Shown one piece after another: positions 15,457 to 23,047 of a DNA stretch of 34,868 bases. This stretch comes from Candidatus Zambryskiibacteriota bacterium (lineage in GTDB: Bacteria > Patescibacteriota > Minisyncoccia > Phycocordibacterales > DATDWN01): assembly GCA_026394775.1 (NCBI GenBank), contig JAPLZY010000018.1, positions 1-34,868 of the forward strand, in the 5' to 3' direction. Each line of letters opens with the position of its first letter. Position 1 is the stretch's first letter. The notes under the pieces were generated by a model. The model made no database searches. It was not told the DNA's origin and worked only from the letters and a program-made list of their open reading frames with translations. The position numbers and the translations under genes were made by a program.

Positions 15457-16548
15457 TTAGTACCGAGGTTTCTCTGCGGGGATCGTTGTTTGCTTACCAG
15501 GTGCGTAGACAGTTAAGCTTGCAAGTTTTGCGACTCTAGTTGCCTCTGCGATTGCTGTTGCAGATTGTGCTGCAACATCAGGACTAACCCCGAGCTCTTT
15601 TAAGCCTGTAACTGTTGCTATAACATCTGCAACAGATGATATCGCCAACAGTTTGTTGGCTTCATTAGTTGCTGTTGCGGTGATGACCTTGGCCTCACCT
15701 TCTTTCTTAGCTTTATTTATGGCAGCGTTGCCTTCAATCTCCGTTTTCTTTTCAAGCTCCAACAGTCGTTGCGTTTCTTTGTCTGACGAATCGAACAAAG
15801 AAATAGATGCACCTGTGATGGCAATGCCGGTTTCCCGGATTAAATTTTCATTAATCGTCTTAACCACATAATCAGAAAATGTTCCACCGAGTTGTTTATT
15901 GACTAGCTCGAACTCCTGTGTCGTCATTTTTTGGCAAAACTCGTTTGTAGCGGTCCTAAGGTAGGACTCGATAAGCTCAAAAAACTTTGCGTTCTGTGTA
16001 AACACAGCACGATAGGGGTTTTTGACTTCGAAATTACCTAGTACACGAATGTTTCCACGTAGCATGCCTCTGAACTCAACGTTAGGAACCAATACTGAGC
16101 GTGGGAATGTGCGTCGGAGTTCAGTCACCCTGCGCTCAACGCCAGGGGTGATCCACTCATTAGGAGAGCTTTCTGCTGTTGCATCCGGATTCTCCTTACT
16201 GACAATGAGCGTAAAGCTGTGTTTGTGGCGCAGAAATCTTGGACCTATAAAATAGGTTCCATTGATTTTCCGCATAATTCGGTCGAGAACCCCCCATTCT
16301 GGGGTACCTACGACAATATCACCGACTTCGTTTAGTCTATGACCTGCGATGTCGGGGATGGTTCTAACGTGTTTTCCGTTGCCACTCGCCACGAACATAA
16401 TGTGTTCAGATTGCAAAGTGGCAAAAAAATTATGTTCTTCGGTTGAAATGTTTCTTGTTGTGCCGCTAGATGTCGGTTCCGGTTTGTTTTTCAAAACAAG
16501 AGCGATGATACCAGCGAGCAATAATCCTGACAGGATAACTATATCCAT
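15457..16548 (-). CDS. SPFH/Band 7 domain membrane protein
   Basis: 363 residues: one N-terminal helix (about 3-20), an SPFH-like domain (about 70-250, VPNVEFRGMLRGNIRVLGNFEVKNPYRAVF), then a long Ala/Glu/Lys helix (LELEKKTEIEGNAAINKAKKEGEAKVITATATNEAN, about 262-300) typical of stomatin/flotillin-like proteins. Members oligomerise into membrane cages or scaffolds and often regulate membrane enzymes. AGGAGA lies a good distance before the ATG. A canonical promoter is at 16633-16660. It heads an operon with the transglycosylase, which the scaffold may organise (inference). Confidence 0.85.
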   Translation of the reverse strand: MDIVILSGLLLAGIIALVLKNKPEPTSSGTTRNISTEEHNFFATLQSEHIMFVASGNGKHVRTIPDIAGHRLNEVGDIVVGTPEWGVLDRIMRKINGTYFIGPRFLRHKHSFTLIVSKENPDATAESSPNEWITPGVERRVTELRRTFPRSVLVPNVEFRGMLRGNIRVLGNFEVKNPYRAVFTQNAKFFELIESYLRTATNEFCQKMTTQEFELVNKQLGGTFSDYVVKTINENLIRETGIAITGASISLFDSSDKETQRLLELEKKTEIEGNAAINKAKKEGEAKVITATATNEANKLLAISSVADVIATVTGLKELGVSPDVAAQSATAIAEATRVAKLASLTVYAPGKQTTIPAEKPRY

Positions 16549-16632
16549 TTTTTATTCTCCTAAATTTAGTTGTCAACGTGCGATCAGTACGTGCCAATAG
16601 GGGACTAAAGTCGCCCGTTGACTTTCTCAATA

Positions 16633-16660
16633 ATTATACCACTTTGATATAATTTGTCAA
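16633..16660 (-). promoter_or_regulatory. promoter of the SPFH-transglycosylase operon
   Basis: Read on the minus strand: TTGACA (16660-16655), 16-nt spacer, TATAAT (16638-16633). Between it and the gene lies about 75 nt of leader including the repeat-like GTCAAC...GTTGAC. The rest of the gap up to 16820 is AT-rich and shows nothing except the hairpin at 16768-16796. Confidence 0.8.
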
Positions 16661-16767
16661 TGTTTAGGGCCACTAAAATATGGCTCTGTATAGTCCTAAA
16701 AAAACAAAAATATAATACTTTGACAGATTCTAAAATATCAAAAAGAAGGACTTTTGGTTTGAATATG

Positions 16768-16796
16768 AAATCCCCTAGGGCCACCCTAGGGGATTT
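16768..16796. terminator. perfect 13-bp hairpin, terminator-like
   Basis: AAATCCCCTAGGG, loop CCA, CCCTAGGGGATTT. There is no long T-tract on either side. The core CCCCTAGGG also forms the hairpin at 1811-1846, so this may be a dispersed palindrome as well as a terminator. Confidence 0.5.
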
Positions 16797-16821
16797 CTGG
16801 TGTTTTCAATTAAAATTTTAA

Positions 16822-16849
16822 AACAAAAAACAGCGTGAGCTGTTTTTTG
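16822..16849 (-). terminator. terminator of the tRNA cluster
   Basis: On the minus strand AAAAAACAGC, loop TCAC, GCTGTTTTTTGTTT directly after tRNA-Leu(TAG). Confidence 0.9.
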
Positions 16850-16856
16850 AATATTG

Positions 16857-16938
16857 TGGGCGAGGGGAGACTTGAACTCCCACGGGTTTCCCCACCAGTT
16901 CCTAAGACTGGCGCGTTTACCAATTACGCCACTCGCCC
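16857..16938 (-). tRNA. tRNA-Leu(TAG)
   Basis: 82 nt, class II tRNA with a long variable arm. Acceptor GGGCGAG/CTCGCCC, anticodon stem-loop CCAGT CTTAGGA ACTGG giving anticodon TAG, T-arm GGGAG TTCAAGT CTCCC, discriminator A. CCA is not encoded. Last gene of the minus-strand tRNA cluster. Confidence 0.95.
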
Positions 16939-16993
16939 AATGTTTTGTCAAGTGCTTATTGTCTTGTGTGCGAAAATTATTTATAATTCTCTG

Positions 16994-17066
16994 TGCGCCC
17001 GGTTGGACTTGAACCAACCACCTTGCCCTTAAGAGGGGCCTGCTCTACCGGATGAGCTACGAGCGC
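16994..17066 (-). tRNA. tRNA-Lys(CTT)
   Basis: 73 nt. Acceptor GCGCTCG/CGGGCGC (one U-G pair), D-arm GCTC/GAGC, anticodon loop CTCTTAA (anticodon CTT), T-arm GTTGG TTCAAGT CCAAC, discriminator A. The top anticodon-stem pair (27-43) is a G-A mismatch. CCA is not encoded. Confidence 0.93.
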
Positions 17067-17123
17067 AATTGAATATAACTTTATATTTATAGCATATAAG
17101 TTAGATAATTTCTATACCTTCTA

Positions 17124-17864
17124 TTATCTACCATTTAGGTGCCAACCTACCTTAGAAGGATACACATCATTATTCTTAATGTAACCTCGTCTTTTGAGAG
17201 CCTTCCATTTTTCAAATTTCTTTTTCTTTCTAGTGAGAAAAAGTGAGGAATCATCTTTATATATAAAGTCAAAAAACTTCTTACTATCATCAACATAGAG
17301 ATCAATCGAATACTTAATTACTCCATTTTTTGGTTTATCCTCGTGGAGTTTCTTTAGTGGGATATCTAATGCTTTACATAATTTAATATTTAAATCATTT
17401 ATGAAAGGCAGGCTCACACAAACAAAACCCGTTTTTATTTGCCAAGTGCCATTAACTTTATATAAATATACAGTGCCATCTCCATCAAAAAAACCGCGAA
17501 CAAAATCAGCGAAATAATCATCAGTAATTATGAGAGGTTGGAGAGTATGAGTTTTCTTCGGATGAATACCTAAATCCATCAAATCATTGCAAATAGTAGT
17601 GTTTCTAACTTGAATTTGATAAGCAACTCCTCCAGTTTTAGTTCCATTAAATTTTGACGAGATTTTGTACTCTGACTCAAGAACCTCCCTTATTTTCACG
17701 AGATGAGACTTGTCTTTTGAAGTTATGTTAAAGATGAATGAATCTTTCCTGTCCTTAGAAGAATGAATACATCCATCAGCAGCGACATATCCAAGAACAT
17801 AAGCCATATTAGGACTCCATGTTTTGAAAAAATCCTGATTGATATATTTTCTAACTCTTTTCAT
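17124..17864 (-). CDS. LAGLIDADG homing endonuclease inside a tRNA cluster
   Basis: 246 residues from ATG 17864. Two LAGLIDADG motifs: MAYVLGYVAADG (20-31) and FVRGFFDGDG (121-130), each ending in the catalytic acidic residue, so one chain can form a complete monomeric nuclease. The rest has the normal beta-saddle pattern and a basic C-terminus (FLTRKKKKFEKWKALKRRGY). The ATG lies only 6 nt after the 3' end of tRNA-Leu(TAA), and the gene sits between that tRNA and tRNA-Lys on the same strand, so it must be co-transcribed with tRNAs and released by tRNA processing. The reading frame is open back into the tRNA, but the first ATG outside the tRNA is the sensible start. No intron or intein context is visible. 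It appears intact. Confidence 0.9.
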   Translation of the reverse strand: MKRVRKYINQDFFKTWSPNMAYVLGYVAADGCIHSSKDRKDSFIFNITSKDKSHLVKIREVLESEYKISSKFNGTKTGGVAYQIQVRNTTICNDLMDLGIHPKKTHTLQPLIITDDYFADFVRGFFDGDGTVYLYKVNGTWQIKTGFVCVSLPFINDLNIKLCKALDIPLKKLHEDKPKNGVIKYSIDLYVDDSKKFFDFIYKDDSSLFLTRKKKKFEKWKALKRRGYIKNNDVYPSKVGWHLNGR

Positions 17865-17870
17865 TATTTG

Positions 17871-17952
17871 TGCCGCGGGTGGGACTCGAACCCACATTCC
17901 TTGCGGAACACGATCTTAAGTCGTGCGCGTAGACCAATTTCGCCACCGCGGC
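17871..17952 (-). tRNA. tRNA-Leu(TAA)
   Basis: 82 nt. Acceptor GCCGCGG/CCGCGGC, anticodon arm CACGA CTTAAGA TCGTG (anticodon TAA), long variable arm TTCCGCAAGGAA, T-arm GTGGG TTCGAGT CCCAC, discriminator A. No intron. The endonuclease gene starts 6 nt after it. Confidence 0.95.
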
Positions 17953-17969
17953 ATCTATATAAAAACAGG

Positions 17970-18041
17970 AGGTGCAGGCGGGAATCGAACCCGCGCATGT
18001 TGATTTTGCAGATCAATGTGTTGCCTCTTCACCACTGCACC
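17970..18041 (-). tRNA. tRNA-Cys(GCA)
   Basis: 72 nt. Acceptor GGTGCAG/CTGCACC, D-arm GTG/CAC, anticodon arm TTGAT CTGCAAA ATCAA (anticodon GCA), T-arm CGCGGG TTCGATT CCCG, discriminator T as usual for tRNA-Cys. First gene of the cluster. Confidence 0.93.
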
Positions 18042-18075
18042 ATTGGCACCTAAAAATAGTGCACCAGTGTTTATG

Positions 18076-18402
18076 TTAGCCTTGATTTGAAAGCTCGTCA
18101 ATTCGCTGGCGGTTTTTTTCGCCGAGATCTATTTCAAAATCGATGTGGGGGATACGAGGGATGCGAGATTTGTCACGGATGAACTGCTTAAACTCACTTC
18201 GCTTTCGTTTAGCAAATTCGAGGGCTGTCTTTTCGTAGCTTTCAGGAAATGCCGTAAAGAAAATAGTGGCAAGTTTTTTGTCACCTGAAAGTCTGACATC
18301 GGTTACGGTCAACAAAGACGCACCATTGCCTCCTTGTTCTAGAAACCGTGCTCCCAATGCTTTAAGTTCGTCTCGAAGACGTTCTGTACGTACGCTTGTC
18401 AT
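18076..18402 (-). CDS. rbfA: ribosome-binding factor A
   Basis: 108 residues with the RbfA KH-like fold pattern: RTERLRDELKALGARFL, TVTDVRLSGDKKLATIFFTAF (the central D-V-x-x-S-x-D/G strand pair) and RIPRIPHIDFEID (the typical P-x-x-x-F end). RbfA binds the 30S subunit and assists 16S rRNA 5'-end maturation. It starts one base after the infB stop, reproducing the common infB-rbfA gene pair. Confidence 0.93.
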   Translation of the reverse strand: MTSVRTERLRDELKALGARFLEQGGNGASLLTVTDVRLSGDKKLATIFFTAFPESYEKTALEFAKRKRSEFKQFIRDKSRIPRIPHIDFEIDLGEKNRQRIDELSNQG

Positions 18403-18403
18403 G

Positions 18404-19966
18404 TTAGTGTTGTGAGATTACAAAAGTTTGTAAACGATCGCCCTGGACTATTTCAATCTTTGCTTCTATGAGTGCCCCACACTCTTTGCCGGAAGCAACC
18501 TCTTCCGACTTTACTTTTTGTGCTTGGAGTTCACGGATTTTACCAACACCAATCTCTGCATCTCGTCGCATGATTTTCACCGCTGAGCCGTTTTTAATAC
18601 TACCTGTTTCCACGAGTCCTCCGAGAATTTGCTTGTCTTTCACTTTACTAAATATTTTAAGTACTTTGAGTGTTCCAGTCACTTCCTCGACGTCAATCGA
18701 AGGAGTTTCTGCGGTGAGTTTTGTTTCGAGCCATTCTGAAAGTTTGTAGATAATATCGAAGGTATGGATCTCAATACCGTTTCGTTCGGCAATCGCTTTT
18801 GCAAGCGCATCTACTTTTGTGGTAAAGCCGATCACGAGTGCCTTGTCGCCCCCACTTGCTACTTTCAAATCACTTTCAGAAATAGTGCCGATACCAGAGT
18901 GAATGATCTTTGTGTGAATACGGTCGGTGTCGAGTTTTTTGATCTGAGCGATGACCGCTTCGAGGCTTCCACCAGCATCTGCTTTGACGATGATAGGGAA
19001 CACGCGACCTGTAAAAGATGCGTCTTCTGTTGTTGAAGACCGGAGTGTTTCGTTTTGACTTGTATAGAGCGCTGCCTCTTTTTTATCTGCACACACAAGA
19101 AAAGAATCTCCAACAAGAGGCAAGCTGTCCCAACCAATCACTTTGAGTGCCTGGCCGGCAAAGGCTTTTTGTATCGGTGAGCCTGTGAAGTCTTCTACGA
19201 TACGCAAAGGTGCAGCACTAGTACCTGATGCAATGTACATGCCTTTTTCGAGCACTCCCTCGGTGATAATGCAGGTAGCACTAATACCTTTTTTTACATC
19301 GAGATTACTTTCCAAGATAAAGCCAGTTGCAGGCTTGCTTGCGTCGTATGTAAGACCTTCGAGGTCGGCGACCAGTGAGATCATATCTAAAAGATCGGGC
19401 ACACCTTCACCTGTTTTAGCTGAAAGCGGTATTGCTGAGACAGTGCCACCGTAGCCTTCTACGTATATTTCATTTTCAGCGAGAGAAAGTTTGGCACGCT
19501 CTATGTTTGCTTCAGGTTTGTCTATTTTAGTAATAGCGATGATGTAAGGTGTCTTTGAAGCAAGGATTGATTTTAATGCCTCGAATGTTTGAGGTTTGAC
19601 TCCGTCTTCTGCAGAAACAACGAGGATGACAATATCTGCAACATGCGCACCTCGCTTTCGGATACCAGAAAACGCTTCGTGTCCAGGTGTGTCGAGAAAT
19701 GTAATTTTCTGTAATTTTCCGTCTGAAGTTTTGTGCTCTACTTCGTATGCAGAGATGTGCTGAGTGATACCACCAGCTTCCCTAAGCTCAGGCAACGCCT
19801 GAGCCGGGCTAGCCTGGGTGTTACCAGACGCCTTAAGGCGATCATCTGCTACTGCAGATGATTTAGCCTTGACTACTTTGTTTCTGATGTACGACAATAG
19901 CGTCGACTTTCCGTGGTCGATGTGGCCCATGATCGCTATTACTGGTATCTTAATGTGATTTTTCAT
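18404..19966 (-). CDS. infB: translation initiation factor IF-2, short form with an insertion
   Basis: About 520 residues from ATG 19966; it lacks the long N-terminal domains and starts almost directly at the G domain. IF2 is the GTPase that places initiator tRNA on the ribosome. Seen: G1 GHIDHGKST (14-22), G2 [15 protein letters not shown]3 DTPGHEAF, G4 ITKIDKP (Thr in place of the usual Asn of NKxD) and G5 SAKTGEG, then domains II, III and IV. Between G1 and G2 residues about 33-62 form a 27-30-residue insertion not found in typical IF2; it is encoded by the palindromic element at 19780-19868. The longer frame to 20026 would run into the repeat upstream, so I prefer 19966. There is no Shine-Dalgarno. 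Confidence 0.93.
   Translation of the reverse strand: MKNHIKIPVIAIMGHIDHGKSTLLSYIRNKVVKAKSSAVADDRLKASGNTQASPAQALPELREAGGITQHISAYEVEHKTSDGKLQKITFLDTPGHEAFSGIRKRGAHVADIVILVVSAEDGVKPQTFEALKSILASKTPYIIAITKIDKPEANIERAKLSLAENEIYVEGYGGTVSAIPLSAKTGEGVPDLLDMISLVADLEGLTYDASKPATGFILESNLDVKKGISATCIITEGVLEKGMYIASGTSAAPLRIVEDFTGSPIQKAFAGQALKVIGWDSLPLVGDSFLVCADKKEAALYTSQNETLRSSTTEDASFTGRVFPIIVKADAGGSLEAVIAQIKKLDTDRIHTKIIHSGIGTISESDLKVASGGDKALVIGFTTKVDALAKAIAERNGIEIHTFDIIYKLSEWLETKLTAETPSIDVEEVTGTLKVLKIFSKVKDKQILGGLVETGSIKNGSAVKIMRRDAEIGVGKIRELQAQKVKSEEVASGKECGALIEAKIEIVQGDRLQTFVISQH
19780..19868. repeat. in-frame palindromic element inside infB
   Basis: On the plus strand: CCCTAA, hairpin GCTCAGGC/GCCTGAGC (loop AAC), CGGGC, a middle part with CTGG/CCAG and the 12-bp palindrome CGCCTTAAGGCG, hairpin ATCATCTGC/GCAGATGAT (loop TACT), TTAGCC. 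The border and spacer words match the elements in the cysteine desulfurase gene and in miaA. It keeps the infB frame open and adds about 29 residues next to switch I. Confidence 0.75.
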
Positions 19967-19980
19967 ATAGCAGGATTTGT

Positions 19981-20083
19981 ATATTTGGCAAATTTCGTTG
20001 TTGGACGTCGGTAATTTGATTCTCATCGTACATTAGTACGCCTCAAATCAAATTCCTAGTCCGCCTAGAACTTTGCTCAAATC
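19981..20083 (-). repeat. nested palindromic leader element, copy A (before infB)
   Basis: On the minus strand it starts GATTTGAGCAAAGTTC and ends GAAATTTGCCAAATAT, followed by 14 nt and the infB ATG. It is about 80% identical to copy B at 21961-22064 over its full length. Paired parts: outer ATTTGAGCAAAG.TTC/GAAATTTGCCAAAT, GGAC/GTCC, AATTTGATT/AATCAAATT, apical CGTAC/GTACG with a variable loop. Confidence 0.75.
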
Positions 20084-20101
20084 TTCAAATCGGTGATTAA
20101 A

Positions 20102-20575
20102 TTACCGACCTTTAAGAGTTGATTGAGATTTTGAAATCACAGACTGTTCTTCTTCCGTGAGTTCAAATGTACTTTCAAATTTCTTTATAGGTTTTGAAAA
20201 AACACTGACGCGTTCTCTTGAATACAAGCTTGAGATTACAACACCATCTCCTTTTTCACTGACGAATGCTGTTGCGAAACTTTGGTTTCCACCTTCGCCA
20301 CTGCCTTTAAATGGATTGAACCGAACACTCTCTACAGACTGAACACTTCGAGAGAGTCGATCTTCTACATTAGAAAAATAGTTTAGAGAATCTTTTTTAA
20401 ATGCGTGTAAGTGCTCAATATCTTTTTTAGCACTCACAAGCGAGTCTTCAAGAGAACGAGAATCTTTTCCTATGAGCAATTTGTTTATTCGCATCTCCAG
20501 ACGGACGATCCATCCTATGAGCATCACTCCAAGAGCGATAAGTATGTATATAAGGAGGGTCGGGTCAATGTGCAT
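20102..20575 (-). CDS. DUF4446 family protein
   Basis: 157 residues: one N-terminal helix (about 7-24), a coiled-coil linker (SLEDSLVSAKKDIEHLHAF), then the conserved DUF4446 core: VRFNPF, GGNQSFATAFVSEKGDGVVISSLYSRERVSVFSKPI. Single-pass membrane protein; function unknown in the family. It is upstream of infB on the same strand, with repeat copy A in between. Confidence 0.85.
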   Translation of the reverse strand: MHIDPTLLIYILIALGVMLIGWIVRLEMRINKLLIGKDSRSLEDSLVSAKKDIEHLHAFKKDSLNYFSNVEDRLSRSVQSVESVRFNPFKGSGEGGNQSFATAFVSEKGDGVVISSLYSRERVSVFSKPIKKFESTFELTEEEQSVISKSQSTLKGR

Positions 20576-20671
20576 CTCGTGATTATACAGTATTTTATAA
20601 ATTTTGCAAAAAATGCTACTGTAAGAGTACTTATGGGTATATTCAATTTTTTAACACAAATAAAGCTAAAA

Positions 20672-21919
20672 ATGAAGAAAACCAGACATGTGGGGAAAGG
20701 ACGTGTTTTTCTCGACCATGCATCTTCGACACCTATACGAAGAGAGGTGCTTGATACGATGCGTTCATATGAGGATGGCAATTTTCCCCTAAACTCCGCT
20801 GGAAGCGGAGTCGGGCGAACATTTACTAATGTAAATGTTTTAGCCAATCCAAGCGCACTGTATGCTGAGGCTCGAAAAGCAAAAGAGTTTTTGATTTCTG
20901 CACGCAAGGATGTGGCACGAGCTTTAAATACAAGTGCGGGGCAGATTGTTTTTACGAGCGGAGGAACAGAAGCCAACAACCTCGCCCTTTTAGGTGTGTT
21001 TGAAAAAGCTCGGCAAAACGGTATTACTCGTCCGCATATTATTTCTCTTGCCACTGAACATCCTGCTATTCGTGAAGTTTTGAAAGAGATTGAAAGACGA
21101 GGGGGAGATGTAACACTTGTCCCACCACTTTCTGATGGACGAGTGAATATAAAAAACATTGAAGAGGCACTTACTCCACACACTGTCCTTGTATCGGTTA
21201 TGTATGTAAACAATGAAATCGGTGTAGTACAACCTATCCGTGATATTGCACAACTACTTAAATTAAAAAATAAGGACCGTGCACATAAGATATATTTTCA
21301 TACCGATGCGTGCCAAGTGCCGCTGTGGTATGGACTCGACATGTCTACACTCGGGGTTGACCTGCTTTCTCTCGATGGATTAAAGATAGGGGGGCCGAGA
21401 GGTATTGGCTGTCTTTATGTAAAAGGTAGTACAGAAATCTCTCCGATCATGTGGGGTGGGGGACAAGAAAACTCTCTACGGTCGGGTACTGAGCCGGTCT
21501 CGCTCTGTCTTGGTTTTGCATGTGCACTTACTTTAGCAAAAGCGGAACGAAAAGAAGTGAGTGATCGAGTGAAAACACTCAGAGATAGTTTGTGGGAAAA
21601 AATTCAAAAAGAATTTCCGGAGGCGACATTAAACGGCTCATATGAATATCGCGCACCAAACAATCTGAATGTATGTTTTAAGGGTGTCGATGCGGAGTAT
21701 CTGACTGTCGCTCTCGATACATACGGAGTGTGCGTGTCATATTCTTCTTCGTGTCGTACTCTGAAAGAAGATTCAACTTCATATGTAGTAGAGGCTCTGT
21801 CGCAAGAATGTAAAGGTTCAAGTATTAGGTTTACGCTTGGGATCGATACAACACAAGAAGATGTTGCTTTTGCTGTGAAAGCACTTAAAAAAGCTGTTAT
21901 ACAAGCGACACTTATTTAG
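20672..21919 (+). CDS. cysteine desulfurase-like aminotransferase, class V, with an insertion
   Basis: 415 residues from ATG 20672; the longer frame reaches antisense to the DUF4446 gene and is not needed. Pattern of NifS/IscS: VFLDHASSTPIRREVLDTM, GGTEANNLAL (PLP phosphate site), ATEHPAIREVL, VMYVNNEIGVVQPI, HTDACQ, SLDGLKIGGPRGIG with the PLP lysine at about 238 (the usual His before Lys is Leu), GGGQENSLRSGTEP, and the sulfur-carrying Cys361 in YSSSCRTL. It removes sulfur from cysteine for Fe-S or tRNA thiolation; no isc/suf partner is adjacent. Residues 39-57 are an insertion in front of NPSALY, encoded by the palindromic element at 20786-20845. Confidence 0.88.
   Translation: MKKTRHVGKGRVFLDHASSTPIRREVLDTMRSYEDGNFPLNSAGSGVGRTFTNVNVLANPSALYAEARKAKEFLISARKDVARALNTSAGQIVFTSGGTEANNLALLGVFEKARQNGITRPHIISLATEHPAIREVLKEIERRGGDVTLVPPLSDGRVNIKNIEEALTPHTVLVSVMYVNNEIGVVQPIRDIAQLLKLKNKDRAHKIYFHTDACQVPLWYGLDMSTLGVDLLSLDGLKIGGPRGIGCLYVKGSTEISPIMWGGGQENSLRSGTEPVSLCLGFACALTLAKAERKEVSDRVKTLRDSLWEKIQKEFPEATLNGSYEYRAPNNLNVCFKGVDAEYLTVALDTYGVCVSYSSSCRTLKEDSTSYVVEALSQECKGSSIRFTLGIDTTQEDVAFAVKALKKAVIQATLI
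20786..20845. repeat. in-frame palindromic element inside the cysteine desulfurase gene
   Basis: 60 bp: CCCCTAA, hairpin ACTCCGCT/AGCGGAGT (loop GGA), CGGGCGA, hairpin ACATTTAC/GTAAATGT (loop TAAT), TTTAGCC. CTAAA and TTTAG close the whole as an outer stem. It encodes PLNSAGSGVGRTFTNVNVLA in frame. In normal relatives the flanking residues (NF and NPSALY) are adjacent. Confidence 0.8.
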
Positions 21920-21942
21920 ATTGTTTGGTATAACTCTTGTGC

Positions 21943-21948
21943 TATAAT
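21943..21948 (+). promoter_or_regulatory. extended -10 box before leader element copy B
   Basis: TGCTATAAT ends at 21948. The transcript would start near 21955, so the entire repeat copy B (21961-22064) lies in the 5' leader of the 22074 gene. Confidence 0.6.
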
Positions 21949-21960
21949 TTAGGAATTACA

Positions 21961-22064
21961 GATTTGAGCAAAGTTCGAGAAGGACAAGGAATTTGATTGG
22001 AGACGTACTTGCTGTACGGTGACAATCAAATTGCCGTAGTCCGACAAAGAAATTTGCCAAATAT
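21961..22064 (+). repeat. nested palindromic leader element, copy B
   Basis: Starts GATTTGAGCAAAGTTC, ends GAAATTTGCCAAATAT, 9 nt before ATG 22074. The same nested stems as copy A, with differences confined mostly to loops and to positions that keep pairing. Either a structured leader RNA (regulator) or a MITE-like element that was inserted twice. Confidence 0.75.
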
Positions 22065-22073
22065 GGAATTACT

Positions 22074-22904
22074 ATGGAAGAACTCAATAAAAATCAAATG
22101 GTCTTGCTGGTACTCCTGGTGTCTTTCGTGACCTCTATTGGTACAGGCATCATTACCGTCTCTTTGCTTATGGAAGCGCCTGTTGAAGTGACCAATACGA
22201 TCAATCGCGTGGTAGAAAGAACTATAGAAACAGTGGGGCCGGTCCAGACTATCATCACTGGAGGGACAAAAGAAACTCAAATCAAGACGGTTGTAGTCAA
22301 AGAAGAAGACCAAGTGATCGGTGCTATTGAAAAAAATATAAAAAGCGTTGTGCGTATTCGAGAGAGAAACAAGAGTGTGGAGGTGGATAATTTATACGGT
22401 CTCGGTGTCGTGGTTTCAAAAGAGGGAATAATTGCGACTGACAAGAAAAATATTTCTGAAGTGATGCAGTATGTGGCAGTGATGTCTGACGGTACGGTAA
22501 TACCTCTTGTTGCTATCTTTGCTGATAAAAAGTCAGATATCGGATACTTTAAAGCAAAACCTGCAGAGGCATATACGTTTACGCCAATTACTTTTGCAGG
22601 GAGTGATGTAAAGCTCGGGCAGAGCGTGGTGGTCCTCGGAGGAAACACAACAAATGCATTGTCTGTAGGACGAGTTACTCTTGTCACAATAAAAGACCCA
22701 GATCCTGTGGCAGCCAAATTTGTTTCTTCATTTACAGCAGATGTTGGTCCTGTGGATTCTGTATACGGTGGCCCAGTATTTTCACTTTCAGGCGAACTCC
22801 TTGGACTTTCCATTTCAGCTTTCTCATCTTCAAAAATTTATATTCCCGCAGCGTTTGTAAAAAGAGAGGCACTTTTGTTAGAAGCACCGAAAAATTCTAT
22901 TTAA
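22074..22904 (+). CDS. membrane-anchored trypsin-fold protein with lost catalytic triad
   Basis: 276 residues. One N-terminal helix (about 9-32), a Val/Thr-rich linker to about 80, then a chymotrypsin-like domain related to HtrA/DegP (S1C): VVRIRERN, GLGVVVSKEGIIATDKKN, SDIGYFKAK, GQSVVVLGG, and VYGGPVFSLSGELLGL. The positions of the triad can be compared: the His of (T)NxHV is replaced (ATDKKN), the Asp is kept (KSDIGYF), and the Ser of GNSGGP is replaced (SVYGGP). It is therefore probably a pseudoprotease acting outside the membrane, maybe a sensor or scaffold. No PDZ domain follows. Its leader contains repeat copy B. Confidence 0.8.
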   Translation: MEELNKNQMVLLVLLVSFVTSIGTGIITVSLLMEAPVEVTNTINRVVERTIETVGPVQTIITGGTKETQIKTVVVKEEDQVIGAIEKNIKSVVRIRERNKSVEVDNLYGLGVVVSKEGIIATDKKNISEVMQYVAVMSDGTVIPLVAIFADKKSDIGYFKAKPAEAYTFTPITFAGSDVKLGQSVVVLGGNTTNALSVGRVTLVTIKDPDPVAAKFVSSFTADVGPVDSVYGGPVFSLSGELLGLSISAFSSSKIYIPAAFVKREALLLEAPKNSI

Positions 22905-22953
22905 TCTATAATATTGAATTTCCGTCCAGGAAAAATTATGTTTTTCTGCCTTC

Positions 22954-22993
22954 TTGACCTCAGTAATCCAAGAAGATATAGTTAACATGTTAA
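22954..22993 (+). promoter_or_regulatory. clpB promoter with an overlapping palindromic operator
   Basis: TTGACC (22954-22959), 17-nt spacer, TATAGT (22977-22982). The perfect palindrome TTAACATGTTAA (22982-22993) overlaps the last base of the -10 box and the expected start site, a position typical for a repressor. It is not the CIRCE sequence bound by HrcA. Confidence 0.65.
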
Positions 22994-23005
22994 GTGTTTG
23001 AATTT

Positions 23006-23047
23006 ATTCGTAACTATTCGTAGACTCGTATTATTCGTATATTCGTA
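23006..23047 (+). repeat. five near-identical ATTCGTA heptamers in the clpB leader
   Basis: ATTCGTA at 23006, 23016, 23033 and 23041 and ACTCGTA at 23024, spaced 8-10 bp. They end 6 nt before ATG 23054. They could be protein-binding half-sites, leader RNA motifs or simple slippage. Confidence 0.6.

Noticed and set aside
17763-18053. Plus-strand open frame of 96 codons over tRNA-Leu and tRNA-Cys
   Set aside because: It is antisense to two tRNA genes and shows the SNPH/RRESNPR residues typical of translated tRNA complements.
20411-20671. N-terminal extension of the cysteine desulfurase
   Set aside because: The extension is antisense to the DUF4446 gene and has no homologous pattern; ATG 20672 gives the normal family start.
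20524-21213. 229-codon minus-strand open frame opposite the cysteine desulfurase
   Set aside because: The sense strand encodes all desulfurase motifs; the antisense product has no recognisable pattern.
23006-23047. CRISPR array
   Set aside because: The repeated unit is 7 bp with 1-3-bp gaps; there are no spacers of normal size and no cas genes.
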